Assembly: GCF_014170305.1 (NCBI RefSeq)
Contig: NZ_LZZT01000049.1
Location: 42,594 to 106,593, forward strand
Source of the DNA: Achromobacter sp. UMC71
GTDB taxonomy: Bacteria > Pseudomonadota > Gammaproteobacteria > Burkholderiales > Burkholderiaceae_B
Reading direction: 5' to 3'
DNA length: 64,000 nt
In this document: one piece after another, positions 26,195-35,945 of the stretch
How the letters are laid out: each line of letters starts with the position of its first letter
Numbering within the stretch: position 1 is the first letter of the stretch
Program-made: the position numbers and the translations under genes
The notes under the pieces: model-generated
What the model saw: the letters and a program-made list of their open reading frames with translations, nothing else
The model's database searches: none
Told to the model about the DNA's origin: nothing

Positions 26195-26305
26195 CTAGAA
26201 CGGCAACAGATCCGTCTGCCGTTCCAACTGCTTGAGTTCCAGACGGAAAGGCCGCGTGGCCCGCCGTATCAGTTTGATCTTCATACGGCGGAGCAGGCGG
26301 CGCAT
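26195..26305 (-). CDS. possible 36-residue basic peptide downstream of olsB
   Basis: A small open frame beginning seven bases after the olsB stop would encode a very basic peptide (MRRLLRRMKIKLIRRATRPF then a more mixed tail ending LLPF). No good ribosome site is visible, although coupling to olsB translation is possible. I do not recognise it; it could be a short leftover of a lost downstream gene or simple chance. Conservation in relatives would decide. Confidence 0.25.
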   Translation of the reverse strand: MRRLLRRMKIKLIRRATRPFRLELKQLERQTDLLPF

Positions 26306-26311
26306 GATGGA

Positions 26312-27115
26312 TCAGCGCTGGCCGTTGGCCGCGGGTTGGTCCAGGCCGAAATGGCGGCGGTAACGCTCGTCCATGCCGTCCATCTTCAACAGCACCGGAA
26401 AATCGGCGGCATTGAAATCCGGGTCCCAGGCGGGTTCGCCGCAAACCGTGGCGCCCAGCTTCAGGTAGCCCTTGATCAGCGGCGGCACACGGGCCGGCAG
26501 CGTGCTGTTCAGCTTTTCCACCGGGTAGCGGTGCAGCGGCGTCACTTGCGGCTGGCCGTCTTTCGGCAATTGCTTGGAGATGGTGCGCCACACTTCCGCG
26601 GCCGTCACGCCGTCGTCGCGCAGGCTGACGCTGGCGCAGCCCAGCACGTACTGGTAGCCGCCGCGGCGCAGGTATTCCGCCAGGCCCGACCACAGCAGCA
26701 TGATGACCGCGCCGTTGCGGTAGTCGGCATGCGTGCACGAGCGGCCCACTTCCACGAGTTCGTCGCGAATGGCGCCCAGGCCGGACAGGTCGAATTCGGA
26801 TTGCGAGTAGTAGCCGCCCGCCTCGCGCGCCTTTTCAGGCGTGAGGATGCGGTAGGTTCCCACGACACGGCCGGTATCGAGCTCGCGAACCATCAGATGC
26901 TCGCAAAAGGGGTCGAAGCGATCGTGCTCGATCCCATCCTGGGCATCCGGGAAAACCACGCCCATGTCTTCGGTGAAGACGTCGTAGCGCAGGCGCTGGA
27001 TTTGTTCGATTTCCTCGGCCGTGCGCGCCAGGCCGACCACCAGTACCCTGGCGGCGGGTCCCGTCCACGGTTCTGCGGCATTACGGCTTGGGTTGATGCG
27101 TGCTAGTTCTAGCAT
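26312..27115 (-). CDS. olsB: L-ornithine N-alpha-acyltransferase (ornithine lipid synthesis)
   Basis: A 267-residue GNAT-fold protein of the OlsB group. Seen: LRYDVFTEDMGVVFPDAQDGIEHDRFDPFCEHL, VGTYRILTPEKAREAGGYYS, ELVEVGRSCTHADYRNGAVIMLLW and YVLGCASVSL, the family's conserved core. It transfers a 3-hydroxyacyl group from acyl carrier protein to ornithine, giving lyso-ornithine lipid, a phosphate-free membrane lipid. The neighbouring phosphate genes fit a role under phosphate limitation, though no PHO box was found before it. TAGGAG precedes the ATG. No olsA acyltransferase is in the window. Confidence 0.88.
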   Translation of the reverse strand: MLELARINPSRNAAEPWTGPAARVLVVGLARTAEEIEQIQRLRYDVFTEDMGVVFPDAQDGIEHDRFDPFCEHLMVRELDTGRVVGTYRILTPEKAREAGGYYSQSEFDLSGLGAIRDELVEVGRSCTHADYRNGAVIMLLWSGLAEYLRRGGYQYVLGCASVSLRDDGVTAAEVWRTISKQLPKDGQPQVTPLHRYPVEKLNSTLPARVPPLIKGYLKLGATVCGEPAWDPDFNAADFPVLLKMDGMDERYRRHFGLDQPAANGQR

Positions 27116-27275
27116 TGCGCGAAGCTCCTAGAGAGTCCGGTCAGTTTGGACGCCCTGTATGTCAATGACTTGACCAATATGTTACGTGACTATGAAGTTT
27201 AGTTCGGAGCAATGCGGCCCAATTCCTGCAAAGCTCGACAAATCTATACAGAAAAATACTTAATGTTCACAAACA

Positions 27276-27308
27276 ATGGCCACTCATCGCAAAACGATGA
27301 ATGGCCAT
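27276..27308 (-). terminator. hairpin terminator after glmM
   Basis: ATGGCCATTCATCG on the minus strand pairs with its complement over 14 bp with a single mismatch, around a TTTTG loop. A moderately T-rich tail (TTGTTTGTG) follows. It would end the ftsH-folP-glmM transcript. Confidence 0.7.
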
Positions 27309-27331
27309 GTTCGATCCAAGCAAAAAAAGGC

Positions 27332-28675
27332 CTATTGCAGACTGGCCGCCAGCTTTTCAGCAGACGCCACGGCCAGGGCCTCGTCCTCGGCCTCGACCAT
27401 CAGACGCAGCTTGGGCTCGGTGCCCGAGGCACGGATCAGGATCCGGCCGCGGCCGGCCAGTTCGGCCTCGACAGCCTTGCGCGCCGCGGTCAGGCCCGGA
27501 TGCGTTTTCCAGTCCTGCCCCGGGGCCAGCGGCACGTTGATCATCTTCTGGGGATACATGCGCAGGTCCTTGACCCACTCGGACATCGACACCTGGTTGC
27601 GGCGCAGCGCGGTCAGCACCTGCAAGGCCGCCACGATGCCGTCGCCGGTCGAGTGGCAGTCCAGGCACAGCAGGTGGCCGGAGCTTTCGCCGCCATACAG
27701 CCAGCCGCGCGACTGCATCTGCTCCAGCACGTACCGGTCGCCTACGTTGGCGCGCTCGAAGCCCACGCCCAGGCGCTCGAGCTCGCGCTCGAAGCCGAAG
27801 TTGGTCATCAGCGTGCCGACCACGCCGTCCACCTGGCCGCGCTGCATGCGCTCGCGCAGGATGGCATAGAGCAATTCGTCGCCGTTATAGATACGGCCGT
27901 CGCCGTCCACCATCTGCAGGCGGTCGGCGTCGCCATCCAGGGCGATGCCGACCTGGGCGCCGCGCGCCTTCACTTCCTTGGCGAGCAATTCGGGGTGCAG
28001 CGCGCCCACGCCCTTGTTGATGTTGAAACCATCCGGATGCACGCCGATGGCATGCACTTCGGCGCCCAATTCACGGAAGACGTGCGGCGCGATGTTGTAG
28101 GCGGCGCCGTGAGCCGCGTCCACCACGATCGTCATGCCGTTCAGGTCCAGATCGTTGGGGAACGTGCTCTTGCAGAATTCGATATAACGGCCCTGAGCGT
28201 CCGACATGCGGCGCGCGCGCCCCAGCCCTTCGGAGCTGACGCAACCGAGCGGCTCGTCCAGCGCGACTTCGATGGCGGCTTCGATCTCGTCGGGCAGCTT
28301 CATGCCCTGGGCCGAGAAGAACTTGATGCCGTTGTCCTGGTAAGGATTGTGGGACGCGCTGATCACGATGCCGGCGACCAGGCGCAGCGCGCGGGTCAGG
28401 TAGGCCACGGCGGGGGTGGGAATCGGGCCGGCCAGCAGCACGTCGATGCCCGCGGCCGACAGCCCGGCTTCCAGGGCCGATTCCAGCATATAGCCGGAAA
28501 TACGCGTGTCCTTGCCGATCACGACCTGCGGGCGGCTGCCGCCGCGCACCGCGTGTTCGCGGGCCAGCACGCGGCCGGCGGCGTAGCCCAGGCGCAACGC
28601 GAATTCGGCGTTGATCACCGGACCGCCGACTTCGCCACGGACACCATCGGTACCAAAATACTTGCGTCGAATCAT
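27332..28675 (-). CDS. glmM: phosphoglucosamine mutase
   Basis: A 447-residue alpha-D-phosphohexomutase. The active-site phosphoserine loop [14 protein letters not shown], the metal loop DGDADR, the sugar-binding GGESSGH and the phosphate-binding [10 protein letters not shown] are all present. It converts glucosamine-6-phosphate to glucosamine-1-phosphate for peptidoglycan and lipopolysaccharide. The ATG at 28675 overlaps the folP stop, so translation is coupled; the longer open frame reaching 29251 is a read-through in the folP region. Confidence 0.97.
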   Translation of the reverse strand: MIRRKYFGTDGVRGEVGGPVINAEFALRLGYAAGRVLAREHAVRGGSRPQVVIGKDTRISGYMLESALEAGLSAAGIDVLLAGPIPTPAVAYLTRALRLVAGIVISASHNPYQDNGIKFFSAQGMKLPDEIEAAIEVALDEPLGCVSSEGLGRARRMSDAQGRYIEFCKSTFPNDLDLNGMTIVVDAAHGAAYNIAPHVFRELGAEVHAIGVHPDGFNINKGVGALHPELLAKEVKARGAQVGIALDGDADRLQMVDGDGRIYNGDELLYAILRERMQRGQVDGVVGTLMTNFGFERELERLGVGFERANVGDRYVLEQMQSRGWLYGGESSGHLLCLDCHSTGDGIVAALQVLTALRRNQVSMSEWVKDLRMYPQKMINVPLAPGQDWKTHPGLTAARKAVEAELAGRGRILIRASGTEPKLRLMVEAEDEALAVASAEKLAASLQ

Positions 28676-29517
28676 GAAGTAATCGCTCCTTGTTCTGCCG
28701 CGTGCCAAACCTTGAGCGCGTCGACCGTGGCCGCCACATCGTGCACCCGCACGATGGACGCGCCACGGGCCACACAGGCCAGGGCGGCGGCAATGCTGCC
28801 GGGCAGCCTGTCGCCTACCGGCCGGCCGGTGGCCTGGCCGATCATGTTCTTGCGCGACAAGCCGATCAGCAATGGATAACCGCTGCTGCGCAGGCTGGAC
28901 AGCCGGCGTAGCAATTGGAAGTTCTGGTCGGCGGTCTTGCCGAACCCGAAACCGGGGTCCAGCACGATGCGCCGAGGATCGATCCAGGCCGCGCGCAGCT
29001 TTTGCGCGCGGGCCCCCAGGAAGAGCCCGATCTCGCCGATCAGGTCCGAATATTCGGGCGGGGCCGCCTGCATGGTGCGCGGCTCGCCTTTCATGTGCAT
29101 GACACACAGCCCGCAGCGCGATTGCGCCACGGCCTCGACCGCGCCGGGCTGCCTGAAACCGTAGATATCGTTGATCATGTCGGCGCCGGCATCCAGCGTG
29201 GCGCGCATGACCTCGGGCTTGAAGGTGTCGATGGACAGGGGCACGCCGCAATCGCGCAGCGCCTCGATCACGGGCAGCAACCGGTCCAGTTCGTCGGCCA
29301 CCGATACCGGATCCGCCCCGGGACGCGTGGATTCGCCGCCCAGGTCCAGGATCTGGGCGCCTTCCTGGATCAGTCGGCGCGCATGCGCCACGGCGGAATC
29401 GGTGTCGTCGTGCTGGCCGCCGTCGGAAAAAGAGTCCGGCGTGACATTGACGATGCCCATGACAAGCGGGCGCTCGAGATCAAACTCGAAGCGCCCGCAA
29501 AGGAAGTTATTTGCCAT
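28672..29517 (-). CDS. folP: dihydropteroate synthase
   Basis: A 281-residue TIM-barrel enzyme with [26 protein letters not shown], the NDIYGF segment and a late RVHDV motif, all standard for FolP. It joins p-aminobenzoate to the pterin diphosphate in folate synthesis and is the sulfonamide target. It lies 18 bases after ftsH and overlaps glmM by four bases. Confidence 0.97.
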   Translation of the reverse strand: MANNFLCGRFEFDLERPLVMGIVNVTPDSFSDGGQHDDTDSAVAHARRLIQEGAQILDLGGESTRPGADPVSVADELDRLLPVIEALRDCGVPLSIDTFKPEVMRATLDAGADMINDIYGFRQPGAVEAVAQSRCGLCVMHMKGEPRTMQAAPPEYSDLIGEIGLFLGARAQKLRAAWIDPRRIVLDPGFGFGKTADQNFQLLRRLSSLRSSGYPLLIGLSRKNMIGQATGRPVGDRLPGSIAAALACVARGASIVRVHDVAATVDALKVWHAAEQGAITS

Positions 29518-29535
29518 AACTCAGGACGGAAGACC

Positions 29536-31434
29536 TCAGACTGCGGCTGCCGTGCTGCCGCCTGCGGCCAAGCCGGTCGGGGGCGTGTCGGGGGTATCCG
29601 ACGGGCCCTGCGGCGTCTTCGGGGGACGCGGGGGGCGGCCCTCGATGATGTCGTTGATCTGGTCGGCGTCGATGGTTTCCCATTCGAGCAGCGCGGCGGT
29701 CATGACTTCGACCTTGTCGCGGTTTTCTTCCAGGATCTTGCGCGCCACGCCGTATTGCTCGTCGATGATGCGGCGGATCTCGGAGTCCACCTTCTGCATG
29801 GTGGCTTCGGACATGTGCGTGGTCTTGGTGACGCTGCGGCCCAGGAAGACTTCGCCTTCGTTCTCGGCGTAGACCATGGGACCCAGTTCGTCGGTCATGC
29901 CGTAGCGCGTGACGATGTCGCGGGCGATGGCGGTAGCGCGTTCGAAGTCATTCGAGGCGCCGGTCGTCATCTGGTCCATGAACAGTTCTTCGGCGATACG
30001 GCCACCGAACAGCACGGCGATGGTCGACAGCAGACGGCTCTTGTCCATGCTGTAGCGATCGGTCTCGGGCAACTGCATCGTCACGCCCAGCGCACGGCCG
30101 CGCGGGATGATGGTGACCTTATGGACCGGGTCGGTCTTGGGCAGCAGGCGGGCAACGATGGCATGGCCGGACTCGTGGTACGCGGTGTTCTTGCGTTCCT
30201 CTTCGGGCATGACGATCGAGCGGCGTTCGGCGCCCATGATGATCTTGTCCTTGGCCTTTTCGAAGTCGGACATATCCACCGTGCGGCCATTGCGGCGAGC
30301 GGCGAACAGCGCGGCTTCGTTGACCAGGTTGGCCAGGTCGGCGCCCGAGAAACCGGGGCAGCCGCGCGCCAGGATGGTCGCGTCGACGTTGGGCGACAGC
30401 GGCACCTTGCGCATGTGGACCTTCAGGATCTGCTCGCGGCCGCGGATATCGGGCAACGGCACCACGACCTGGCGGTCGAAGCGGCCCGGGCGCAGCAGCG
30501 CCGGGTCCAGCACGTCCGGACGGTTGGTGGCGGCGATCACGATGACGCCCTGGCCGGATTCGAAGCCGTCCATTTCCACCAGCATCTGGTTCAGGGTCTG
30601 TTCGCGTTCGTCGTTGCCGCCACCCAGGCCGGCGCCGCGCTGACGACCCACCGCATCGATTTCGTCGATGAAGATGATGCAGGGCGCGTGCTTCTTGGCG
30701 TTTTCGAACATGTCGCGCACGCGGGCCGCGCCCACGCCGACGAACATTTCAACGAAGTCCGAACCCGAGATGCTGAAGAACGGCACCTTGGCTTCGCCGG
30801 CGATGGCCTTGGCCAGCAGCGTTTTACCGGTACCAGGCGAGCCGACCATCAGCACGCCGCGCGGAATGCGTCCGCCCAGCTTCTGGAACTTGCTGGGGTC
30901 GCGCAGGAAGTCGACCAGTTCCTGGACGTCTTCCTTGGCTTCATCGCAGCCAGCGACATCGGCGAACGTGATCTGGTTGGTGTTTTCGTCGAGCATCCGG
31001 GCGCGCGACTTGCCGAAGCTGAACGCGCCGCCCCTGCCGCCGCCCTGCATCTGGCGCATGAAGAACACCCACACGCCGATCAACAGCAGCATGGGGAACC
31101 ACGACACGAAGATGCTCATCAGCAGCGATTGCTCTTCGCGCGGCTTGCCGGACACCTGCACGCCATACTTGAGCAGATCGGAGACCATCCAGAGGTCGCC
31201 CGGCGAGGTCAGGGTGTAGGCCCGGCCCGCGTCGGGGGTGACGTAAAGCACGTCGCCGCCGGGGCCGCCTTGCACGTCCACCTTGCGGATACGTCCCGCC
31301 TTGGCGTCGTCCATGAACTGCGTGTAGGTCACGCCGTCCTGGGTCTGCGCGCGTCCGTCGAACTGCTTGAAGACCGTGAATAGCACCAGGGCTATCACCA
31401 TCCAGACGGCGACTTTCGAAAATGAATTATTCAA
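29536..31434 (-). CDS. ftsH: ATP-dependent zinc metalloprotease FtsH
   Basis: A 632-residue membrane AAA+ protease. The first helix is [16 protein letters not shown] and a second lies near residues 100-120, flanking a periplasmic domain. The AAA domain has Walker A GSPGTGKT, Walker [12 protein letters not shown] and the second-region-of-homology [18 protein letters not shown]; the protease site is HESGH. The C-terminus is proline- and threonine-rich. The start is best taken as TTG at 31434, because AGGAGA lies eight bases before it and the sequence [11 protein letters not shown] matches FtsH N-termini. No ATG gives a better start. Confidence 0.95.
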   Translation of the reverse strand: MNNSFSKVAVWMVIALVLFTVFKQFDGRAQTQDGVTYTQFMDDAKAGRIRKVDVQGGPGGDVLYVTPDAGRAYTLTSPGDLWMVSDLLKYGVQVSGKPREEQSLLMSIFVSWFPMLLLIGVWVFFMRQMQGGGRGGAFSFGKSRARMLDENTNQITFADVAGCDEAKEDVQELVDFLRDPSKFQKLGGRIPRGVLMVGSPGTGKTLLAKAIAGEAKVPFFSISGSDFVEMFVGVGAARVRDMFENAKKHAPCIIFIDEIDAVGRQRGAGLGGGNDEREQTLNQMLVEMDGFESGQGVIVIAATNRPDVLDPALLRPGRFDRQVVVPLPDIRGREQILKVHMRKVPLSPNVDATILARGCPGFSGADLANLVNEAALFAARRNGRTVDMSDFEKAKDKIIMGAERRSIVMPEEERKNTAYHESGHAIVARLLPKTDPVHKVTIIPRGRALGVTMQLPETDRYSMDKSRLLSTIAVLFGGRIAEELFMDQMTTGASNDFERATAIARDIVTRYGMTDELGPMVYAENEGEVFLGRSVTKTTHMSEATMQKVDSEIRRIIDEQYGVARKILEENRDKVEVMTAALLEWETIDADQINDIIEGRPPRPPKTPQGPSDTPDTPPTGLAAGGSTAAAV

Positions 31435-31662
31435 GGTCGATCTCCTGCTTTCGATTCCGACCGGCGACCGCGCACCCGCATATGGCACAGTCACAAGTAT
31501 GTCAATAGCCCATTCTACCCTGTTGGACCGGGTTGCGTCCTGGGAACAGCCGGGGCCTCTAAATTACGTCTGATTCGTGATTTTGCTGGTCGTTGTCTCG
31601 GCAGGCCGGCCACGCCGGGCCAGCAGGTTTCTTCTGACCGGAGCACGGAGCCCCGGCGCGGG

Positions 31663-32295
31663 TTATTTCAGATCGCGGGCAACCAGAAAGGTTTCGGAGG
31701 ACTTGTCCCGCGATGCCTTCGGCTTGCGCTCGACCACCCGTTTGAAGTGCTGCTTGAAGGTTTGCACGATCTGCGAAAAGCCGGTCCCGTGGAAAGCCTT
31801 GACGATCAGCGCCCCGTTGGGCTTGAGGTGAGCGCAGGAAAACTCCATCGCCAGCTCGCATACGTGTTGAATGCGCGCGGCGTCGGCGATACCCACGCCT
31901 GACAAGTTGGGGGCCATATCGGAAATTACAAGGTCTACCGCGTGCGAGCCGACCATGTCTTCCAGTTGTTTCAAAATGTCATCCTCGCGGAAGTCGCCGA
32001 GGATGAATTCGACGCCCGCCACGGGTTCCATGGGCAGCATGTCCAGGGCGATGATGCGCCCGTCCACGATGCCGCCTGGGCCCGCCAGGCGCTCGCGCGC
32101 CACTTGGGACCAGCTGCCGGGCGCCGAGCCCAGGTCGATGACCAGGTCGCCCCGGCGCATCAGTTTCTCGGTGTCGAGGATCTCGATCAGTTTGAAGGCG
32201 GCGCGGGCCCGGTAGCCCTTCTGTTGCGCCATCTTCACATAGGGATCGTTGATGTGCTGGTGAATCCAGTCTTTAGAGAATTTATTCTTGGCCAT
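31663..32295 (-). CDS. rlmE: 23S rRNA (uridine-2'-O-)-methyltransferase RlmE
   Basis: A 210-residue SAM-dependent RNA methyltransferase (FtsJ/RrmJ). The SAM motif [13 protein letters not shown], the catalytic K-D-K-E residues (including DMAPNLSG and IVKAFHG), and the SSETFLVA terminus are present. It methylates U2552 of 23S rRNA in the 50S subunit. It is upstream of ftsH in the same direction, and its ATG is only 18 bases from that of divergent yhbY. Confidence 0.96.
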   Translation of the reverse strand: MAKNKFSKDWIHQHINDPYVKMAQQKGYRARAAFKLIEILDTEKLMRRGDLVIDLGSAPGSWSQVARERLAGPGGIVDGRIIALDMLPMEPVAGVEFILGDFREDDILKQLEDMVGSHAVDLVISDMAPNLSGVGIADAARIQHVCELAMEFSCAHLKPNGALIVKAFHGTGFSQIVQTFKQHFKRVVERKPKASRDKSSETFLVARDLK

Positions 32296-32313
32296 TACCG
32301 TACAATTCCACGC

Positions 32314-32925
32314 ATGCCTATATTAGAACTTACCTCTCGTGAGCGCAGCGACCTTCGGTCCGCCGCTCACCCTCTGCGCCCCGTCGTCCTCATCGGCGAC
32401 AATGGCCTGACCGAAGCCGTGCTCAAGGAAATCGACCTGGCACTCGCATCCCACGGCCTGATCAAGGTCCGCGCCGGCGGCGACGACCGTGAGGCCCGCG
32501 ATGCCATGCTGTCGACCATCTGCGACACGCTGTCCTGCGCCCCCGTGCACCACCTGGGCAAGACCCTGATTCTGTTCCGCCCGCTGGCCGGCAATATCAA
32601 GCCCGCCGCGCTGGCCGCCATGGAACCGGAACGCCCGGCTTCCACCAAGCGCCGCGCTTCCGAGCCGCATACGCCCAAGAAGCTGGCCGCCGAAGGCAAG
32701 ACCCTTGCCAAGCGCCCGCGCCGTTCCGAGACTGAAGAGCCCAAGCAGGCCAAGACCCGCTTCGTGCCCCAGGACCAACTCAACAAGAACGGCAAGCCGA
32801 TGCGTCCCAGCAACAAGAAGACGGCTTCCAGCGGCCACGGCATTCCTCGCCGCGCCGGCAGCGCGCTCAGCCTGCGGGCCGGGGCACGCAGCGGCACCAG
32901 CCGCAAATCGTCGCCCAAGAGATAG
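32314..32925 (+). CDS. yhbY: YhbY family RNA-binding protein with long basic tail
   Basis: A 203-residue protein. Residues 1-95 form the CRM/KH-like domain ([55 protein letters not shown]) that binds pre-50S ribosomal RNA. The remaining ~100 residues are rich in Lys, Arg, Ser and Pro and are absent from the 97-residue E. coli protein. The tail is probably disordered and RNA-binding. It is divergent from rlmE, another large-subunit rRNA gene. Confidence 0.9.
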   Translation: MPILELTSRERSDLRSAAHPLRPVVLIGDNGLTEAVLKEIDLALASHGLIKVRAGGDDREARDAMLSTICDTLSCAPVHHLGKTLILFRPLAGNIKPAALAAMEPERPASTKRRASEPHTPKKLAAEGKTLAKRPRRSETEEPKQAKTRFVPQDQLNKNGKPMRPSNKKTASSGHGIPRRAGSALSLRAGARSGTSRKSSPKR

Positions 32926-32936
32926 TACCCGGGCAC

Positions 32937-32960
32937 AAAAACGGGCGCTTTACGCGCCCG
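32937..32960 (-). terminator. intrinsic terminator of greA
   Basis: On the minus strand CGGGCGC pairs with GCGCCCG around a five-base loop, followed at once by TTTTTGTG. The same hairpin follows yhbY on the plus strand but lacks a T-run there. Confidence 0.85.
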
Positions 32961-33056
32961 GTCCACCATAGCGTTCCGCCTTCTTGCCGCGGAAATCCTG
33001 ACGAACGCTACGTTCTGGCTATGGTGTTTTGCTGATGTTACCGCTAAGAGCAGGCG

Positions 33057-33533
33057 TCAGATGTAACGCACGCCCAGGACTTCGTATTCGCGAACGCCAG
33101 CCGGGGCCTTGACCTCGACCACATCGCCTTCGCTTTTGCCGATCAGCGCACGGGCCACGGGGCTCGACACGGAGATCAGGTTCGACTTGATGTCGGCTTC
33201 AACGTCGCCGACGATCTGGTACGTCACACGGTCGCCGGAGTCCAGGTCTTCGATGTCGACGGTGGCGCCGAACACGGCGCGGCCTTCGGCCTCGAGGGAG
33301 GACGGGTCGATCAGGTGAGCATTGGAAAGCGTGCCTTCAAGCTCGGCAATCCGGCCTTCGATAAAACCTTGGCGCTCGCGAGCCGCATCGTACTCGGCGT
33401 TTTCCGACAGATCGCCCTGCGCGCGCGCTTCAGCGATAGCGTTGATGACGGCGGGACGTTCCACGGTTTTCAGCCGCTGGAGCTCTTCTTGCAAGCGCTC
33501 GGCCCCGCGCACGGTCAAAGGAATGGCAGACAT
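33057..33533 (-). CDS. greA: transcription elongation factor GreA
   Basis: A 158-residue protein of standard length. The N-terminal coiled coil has [43 protein letters not shown], including the acidic tip D-x-x-E that stimulates RNA cleavage by polymerase. The C-terminal FKBP-like domain ends with [19 protein letters not shown]. The ATG at 33533 is fixed by homology; longer in-frame starts up to 33968 cross a hairpin and are not credible. Confidence 0.97.
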   Translation of the reverse strand: MSAIPLTVRGAERLQEELQRLKTVERPAVINAIAEARAQGDLSENAEYDAARERQGFIEGRIAELEGTLSNAHLIDPSSLEAEGRAVFGATVDIEDLDSGDRVTYQIVGDVEADIKSNLISVSSPVARALIGKSEGDVVEVKAPAGVREYEVLGVRYI

Positions 33534-34209
33534 GTCGTTTCCCAAACAAAAGTAGAAAACGCCCCCGACGGAGCGTTCTCGGTGTGAAGGTCTTGGACCT
33601 GGCGCAGTAGGCGCCGGGTCGGCTCGCCAGGCGGATGCGGCAAGCTGCGACCAAAACAAAACCCCGGCTCGGGTCGGAACCGGGGCAATCAAGGCCATAT
33701 TGTGGTCAAAGTCCACGGGAATTGCAAGCCACCGGAGAAAACGTCGTTTTCGGCGCATTTCGCCGCTGTAACCCGCTAAAACCCGTCGTTTGCGAGACAA
33801 GCCCCCCCAAGCAGTCCTGCCTTGCGCGCCGCCGTGCCTGCCAGACCGCGGGGACATCCATGCATGCGCGTTGCATAAAAGATACTGACCGGTAGCGCGA
33901 CGGCCGGGGTATGCCGGGTTTATGTAAAAACACCTGGTTGTATTCAATAAAAAAGGTATAACCGACAAGTTGCTCCATTAATAACAATTAAATACATACC
34001 GTATTAACCGGCGTTTTCTTTTATTCAAACCCGAGAGGGTGCGCAGGCCGAAAACATTATCGGCCGCCGCGCGAATCGATTGATTGTGCGTGTTGCAGGT
34101 TGGGCGGACGCATCGCAGTCATCCGGCTCGACGTTCGCCCCTCTACCGCATCGCCCCTGGGCCCCCGGCCCGCGCTGGCGGTGGAGCGCGGTCAAGAACG
34201 GGAGCTCTC
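33534..34209. other. long intergenic region between greA and the chemoreceptor gene
   Basis: About 676 bases without a supported gene. Next to greA lies a terminator-like leader hairpin. A short CCCCGG/CCGGGG inverted repeat sits near 33663-33685. The stretch 33890-34025 is markedly AT-rich compared with the rest and ends at a GCCGAAAA octamer (34047-34054) resembling a sigma-28 -10 box, though no matching -35 is at the right distance. It must hold divergent promoters for greA and the chemoreceptor. Confidence 0.55.
33555..33580 (-). promoter_or_regulatory. terminator-like hairpin in the greA leader
   Basis: On the minus strand GAGAACGCTCC pairs with GGGGCGTTTTC (11 bp, two G-U pairs) around a GTCG tetraloop, and TACTTTTGTTT follows. 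It ends 22 bases before the greA ATG, so it would act as a leader attenuator or block read-through into greA. Confidence 0.65.
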
Positions 34210-35829
34210 ATGCTGGAAAAATTGAAAGTCCGTACGGGAATGATGCTGGTGCTGGCCTGCTTCGTTATTACCCTGGCGCTAGCTTGCGGCTTGAGCTGGA
34301 TGAATGCCGAAAACAGCGTCCGGGAAATCGAAGACCTGAATAATGTGGCGGTGCACCAGGTCGATCCCTTATATGAAGCCAATGGCGCCCTGCTGCGCGC
34401 GCGGCTGGCGCTGGGCGCCGGCATCGCCGACCTGCAGGCCGGCGCGACCGACCAGGCCGGCGCCGCCGAAACGGCCGCCGCCGGCCAGTTGCAGCAGGCG
34501 CGCGAACGCTTTACCCGCTATATGGCCGTGCCCAAGAGCGAACGCGGCCAGGAACTGGCCGTGATCCTGCAGGGCCGCTTCAACAGCTATGCCGCGGCGC
34601 TGGACGAGCTGGACGCGGCGCTGAAAGAGCGCGCTGTGGCCCGCTACCAGCAGAACGAGGGACGCGCACGCCAGGCTGACGCGGATTTCGCCAAGGACAT
34701 GCAGGTTTTCCTGGCCCGGGTGCAGGAGCGCAGCGACGGGGTGCTGGACCGCTCGCAAAACACTTACGCCACGGCGAAAGTGTCTTCCATCGTGCTGCTG
34801 TCGGTGGCCGTGCTGCTGGCCGTGCTGTGCTGGGCCTTCATCCGCCGCGGGGTGCTGCTGCCGCTGCAGGACGCCGGGCGCCATTTCGACCGTATCGCCG
34901 CTGGCGACCTGACCCAGCGGGTGGACGCCCGCTCCAACAATGAGATCGGCACCCTGTTTTCGGCGGTCAAGCGGATGCAGGACGGCTTGACCCGCACGGT
35001 GACGACGGTGCGCCAGGGAGTGGAGGAAATCAACGTCGGGGCCGCCGAGATCGCCGCCGGCAACGCCAACCTGTCGACCCGCACCGAGGAGCAGGCCGCG
35101 GCGCTGGAGGAAACGGCGTCGACCATGGAAGAGCTGGCGGCCACGGTCAAGCAGAACGCCGAGAACGCCGCCCAGGCCAATCAGCTGGCCGCCGTCAGCA
35201 TGGAAGTGGCCCAGCGCGGCGGCCACAACGTGGGCCAGGTCGTGGCCACGATGCAGGGCATTTCCGAAAGCTCGCGCCGCATCGCCGATATCGTCTCGGT
35301 AATCGACGGCATCGCCTTCCAGACCAACATCCTGGCGCTGAACGCCGCGGTGGAAGCGGCCCGGGCGGGCGAACAGGGCAAGGGCTTCGCCGTCGTGGCG
35401 GGCGAGGTGCGCACCCTGGCGCAACGCGCCGCGCAGGCGGCCAAGGAGATCAAGGCGCTGATCGAGACCTCGGTAGAGACGGTCGCGGCCGGCTCGGCCC
35501 AGGTATCGGCCGCGGGCCAGACCATGGAGGAAATCGTGACGTCGGTTCAGCGCGTGGCCGACATCATGGGAGAAATCTCGGCCGCCTCCGCCGAACAGGC
35601 GGGGGGCATCGACCAGGTCAGCCTGGCGGTATCGCAGATGGACGAGGTAACGCAACAGAACGCCGCGCTGGTGGAAGAAGCCTCGGCGGCGGCCTCGGCG
35701 ATGGAGGATCAGGCCCGGCGCCTGGCGGAGGCGACCGCGGTGTTCAAGACGCAGTCGGGCCAGGTGATCGAAGCGACTCCCGTCCGCGTAGCGGGCCGAG
35801 CGCCGGCATCGCGACTGTCGAGGCCATAG
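34210..35829 (+). CDS. methyl-accepting chemotaxis protein
   Basis: A 539-residue chemoreceptor: first membrane helix at residues 11-31, a periplasmic four-helix-type sensor to about 190, second helix ([20 protein letters not shown]), HAMP linker and a long cytoplasmic coiled coil. The hairpin tip [37 protein letters not shown] is the CheA/CheW-contacting signature seen in Tar/Tsr-type receptors. No C-terminal NWETF-like CheR tether is present. The ATG at 34210 has GGGAG upstream. The ligand is unknown. It stands alone in a long intergenic setting next to a convergent uracil/xanthine permease gene. Confidence 0.92.
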   Translation: MLEKLKVRTGMMLVLACFVITLALACGLSWMNAENSVREIEDLNNVAVHQVDPLYEANGALLRARLALGAGIADLQAGATDQAGAAETAAAGQLQQARERFTRYMAVPKSERGQELAVILQGRFNSYAAALDELDAALKERAVARYQQNEGRARQADADFAKDMQVFLARVQERSDGVLDRSQNTYATAKVSSIVLLSVAVLLAVLCWAFIRRGVLLPLQDAGRHFDRIAAGDLTQRVDARSNNEIGTLFSAVKRMQDGLTRTVTTVRQGVEEINVGAAEIAAGNANLSTRTEEQAAALEETASTMEELAATVKQNAENAAQANQLAAVSMEVAQRGGHNVGQVVATMQGISESSRRIADIVSVIDGIAFQTNILALNAAVEAARAGEQGKGFAVVAGEVRTLAQRAAQAAKEIKALIETSVETVAAGSAQVSAAGQTMEEIVTSVQRVADIMGEISAASAEQAGGIDQVSLAVSQMDEVTQQNAALVEEASAAASAMEDQARRLAEATAVFKTQSGQVIEATPVRVAGRAPASRLSRP

Positions 35830-35945
35830 CGGCCTGTAGGGGAAGGCGGCCCGGCTGACCACGGGCCCGCTTGGGCACCCCGGCTAGGGCCTGACGTGTG
35901 CGTCGGGTCCCGCACGCGCTTAGGCGTGCCCGGTTCGTAGCGCGC

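Noticed and set aside
28915..31383. An 822-codon open frame opposite folP and ftsH
   Set aside because: It runs across two real genes on the other strand and has biased composition only.
33057..33968. Extended 303-residue GreA
   Set aside because: GreA is about 158 residues in all bacteria, and the extension crosses a leader hairpin.
34021..34060. Sigma-28 promoter for the chemoreceptor
   Set aside because: A GCCGAAAA octamer is present, but the candidate -35 is two to three bases out of register.
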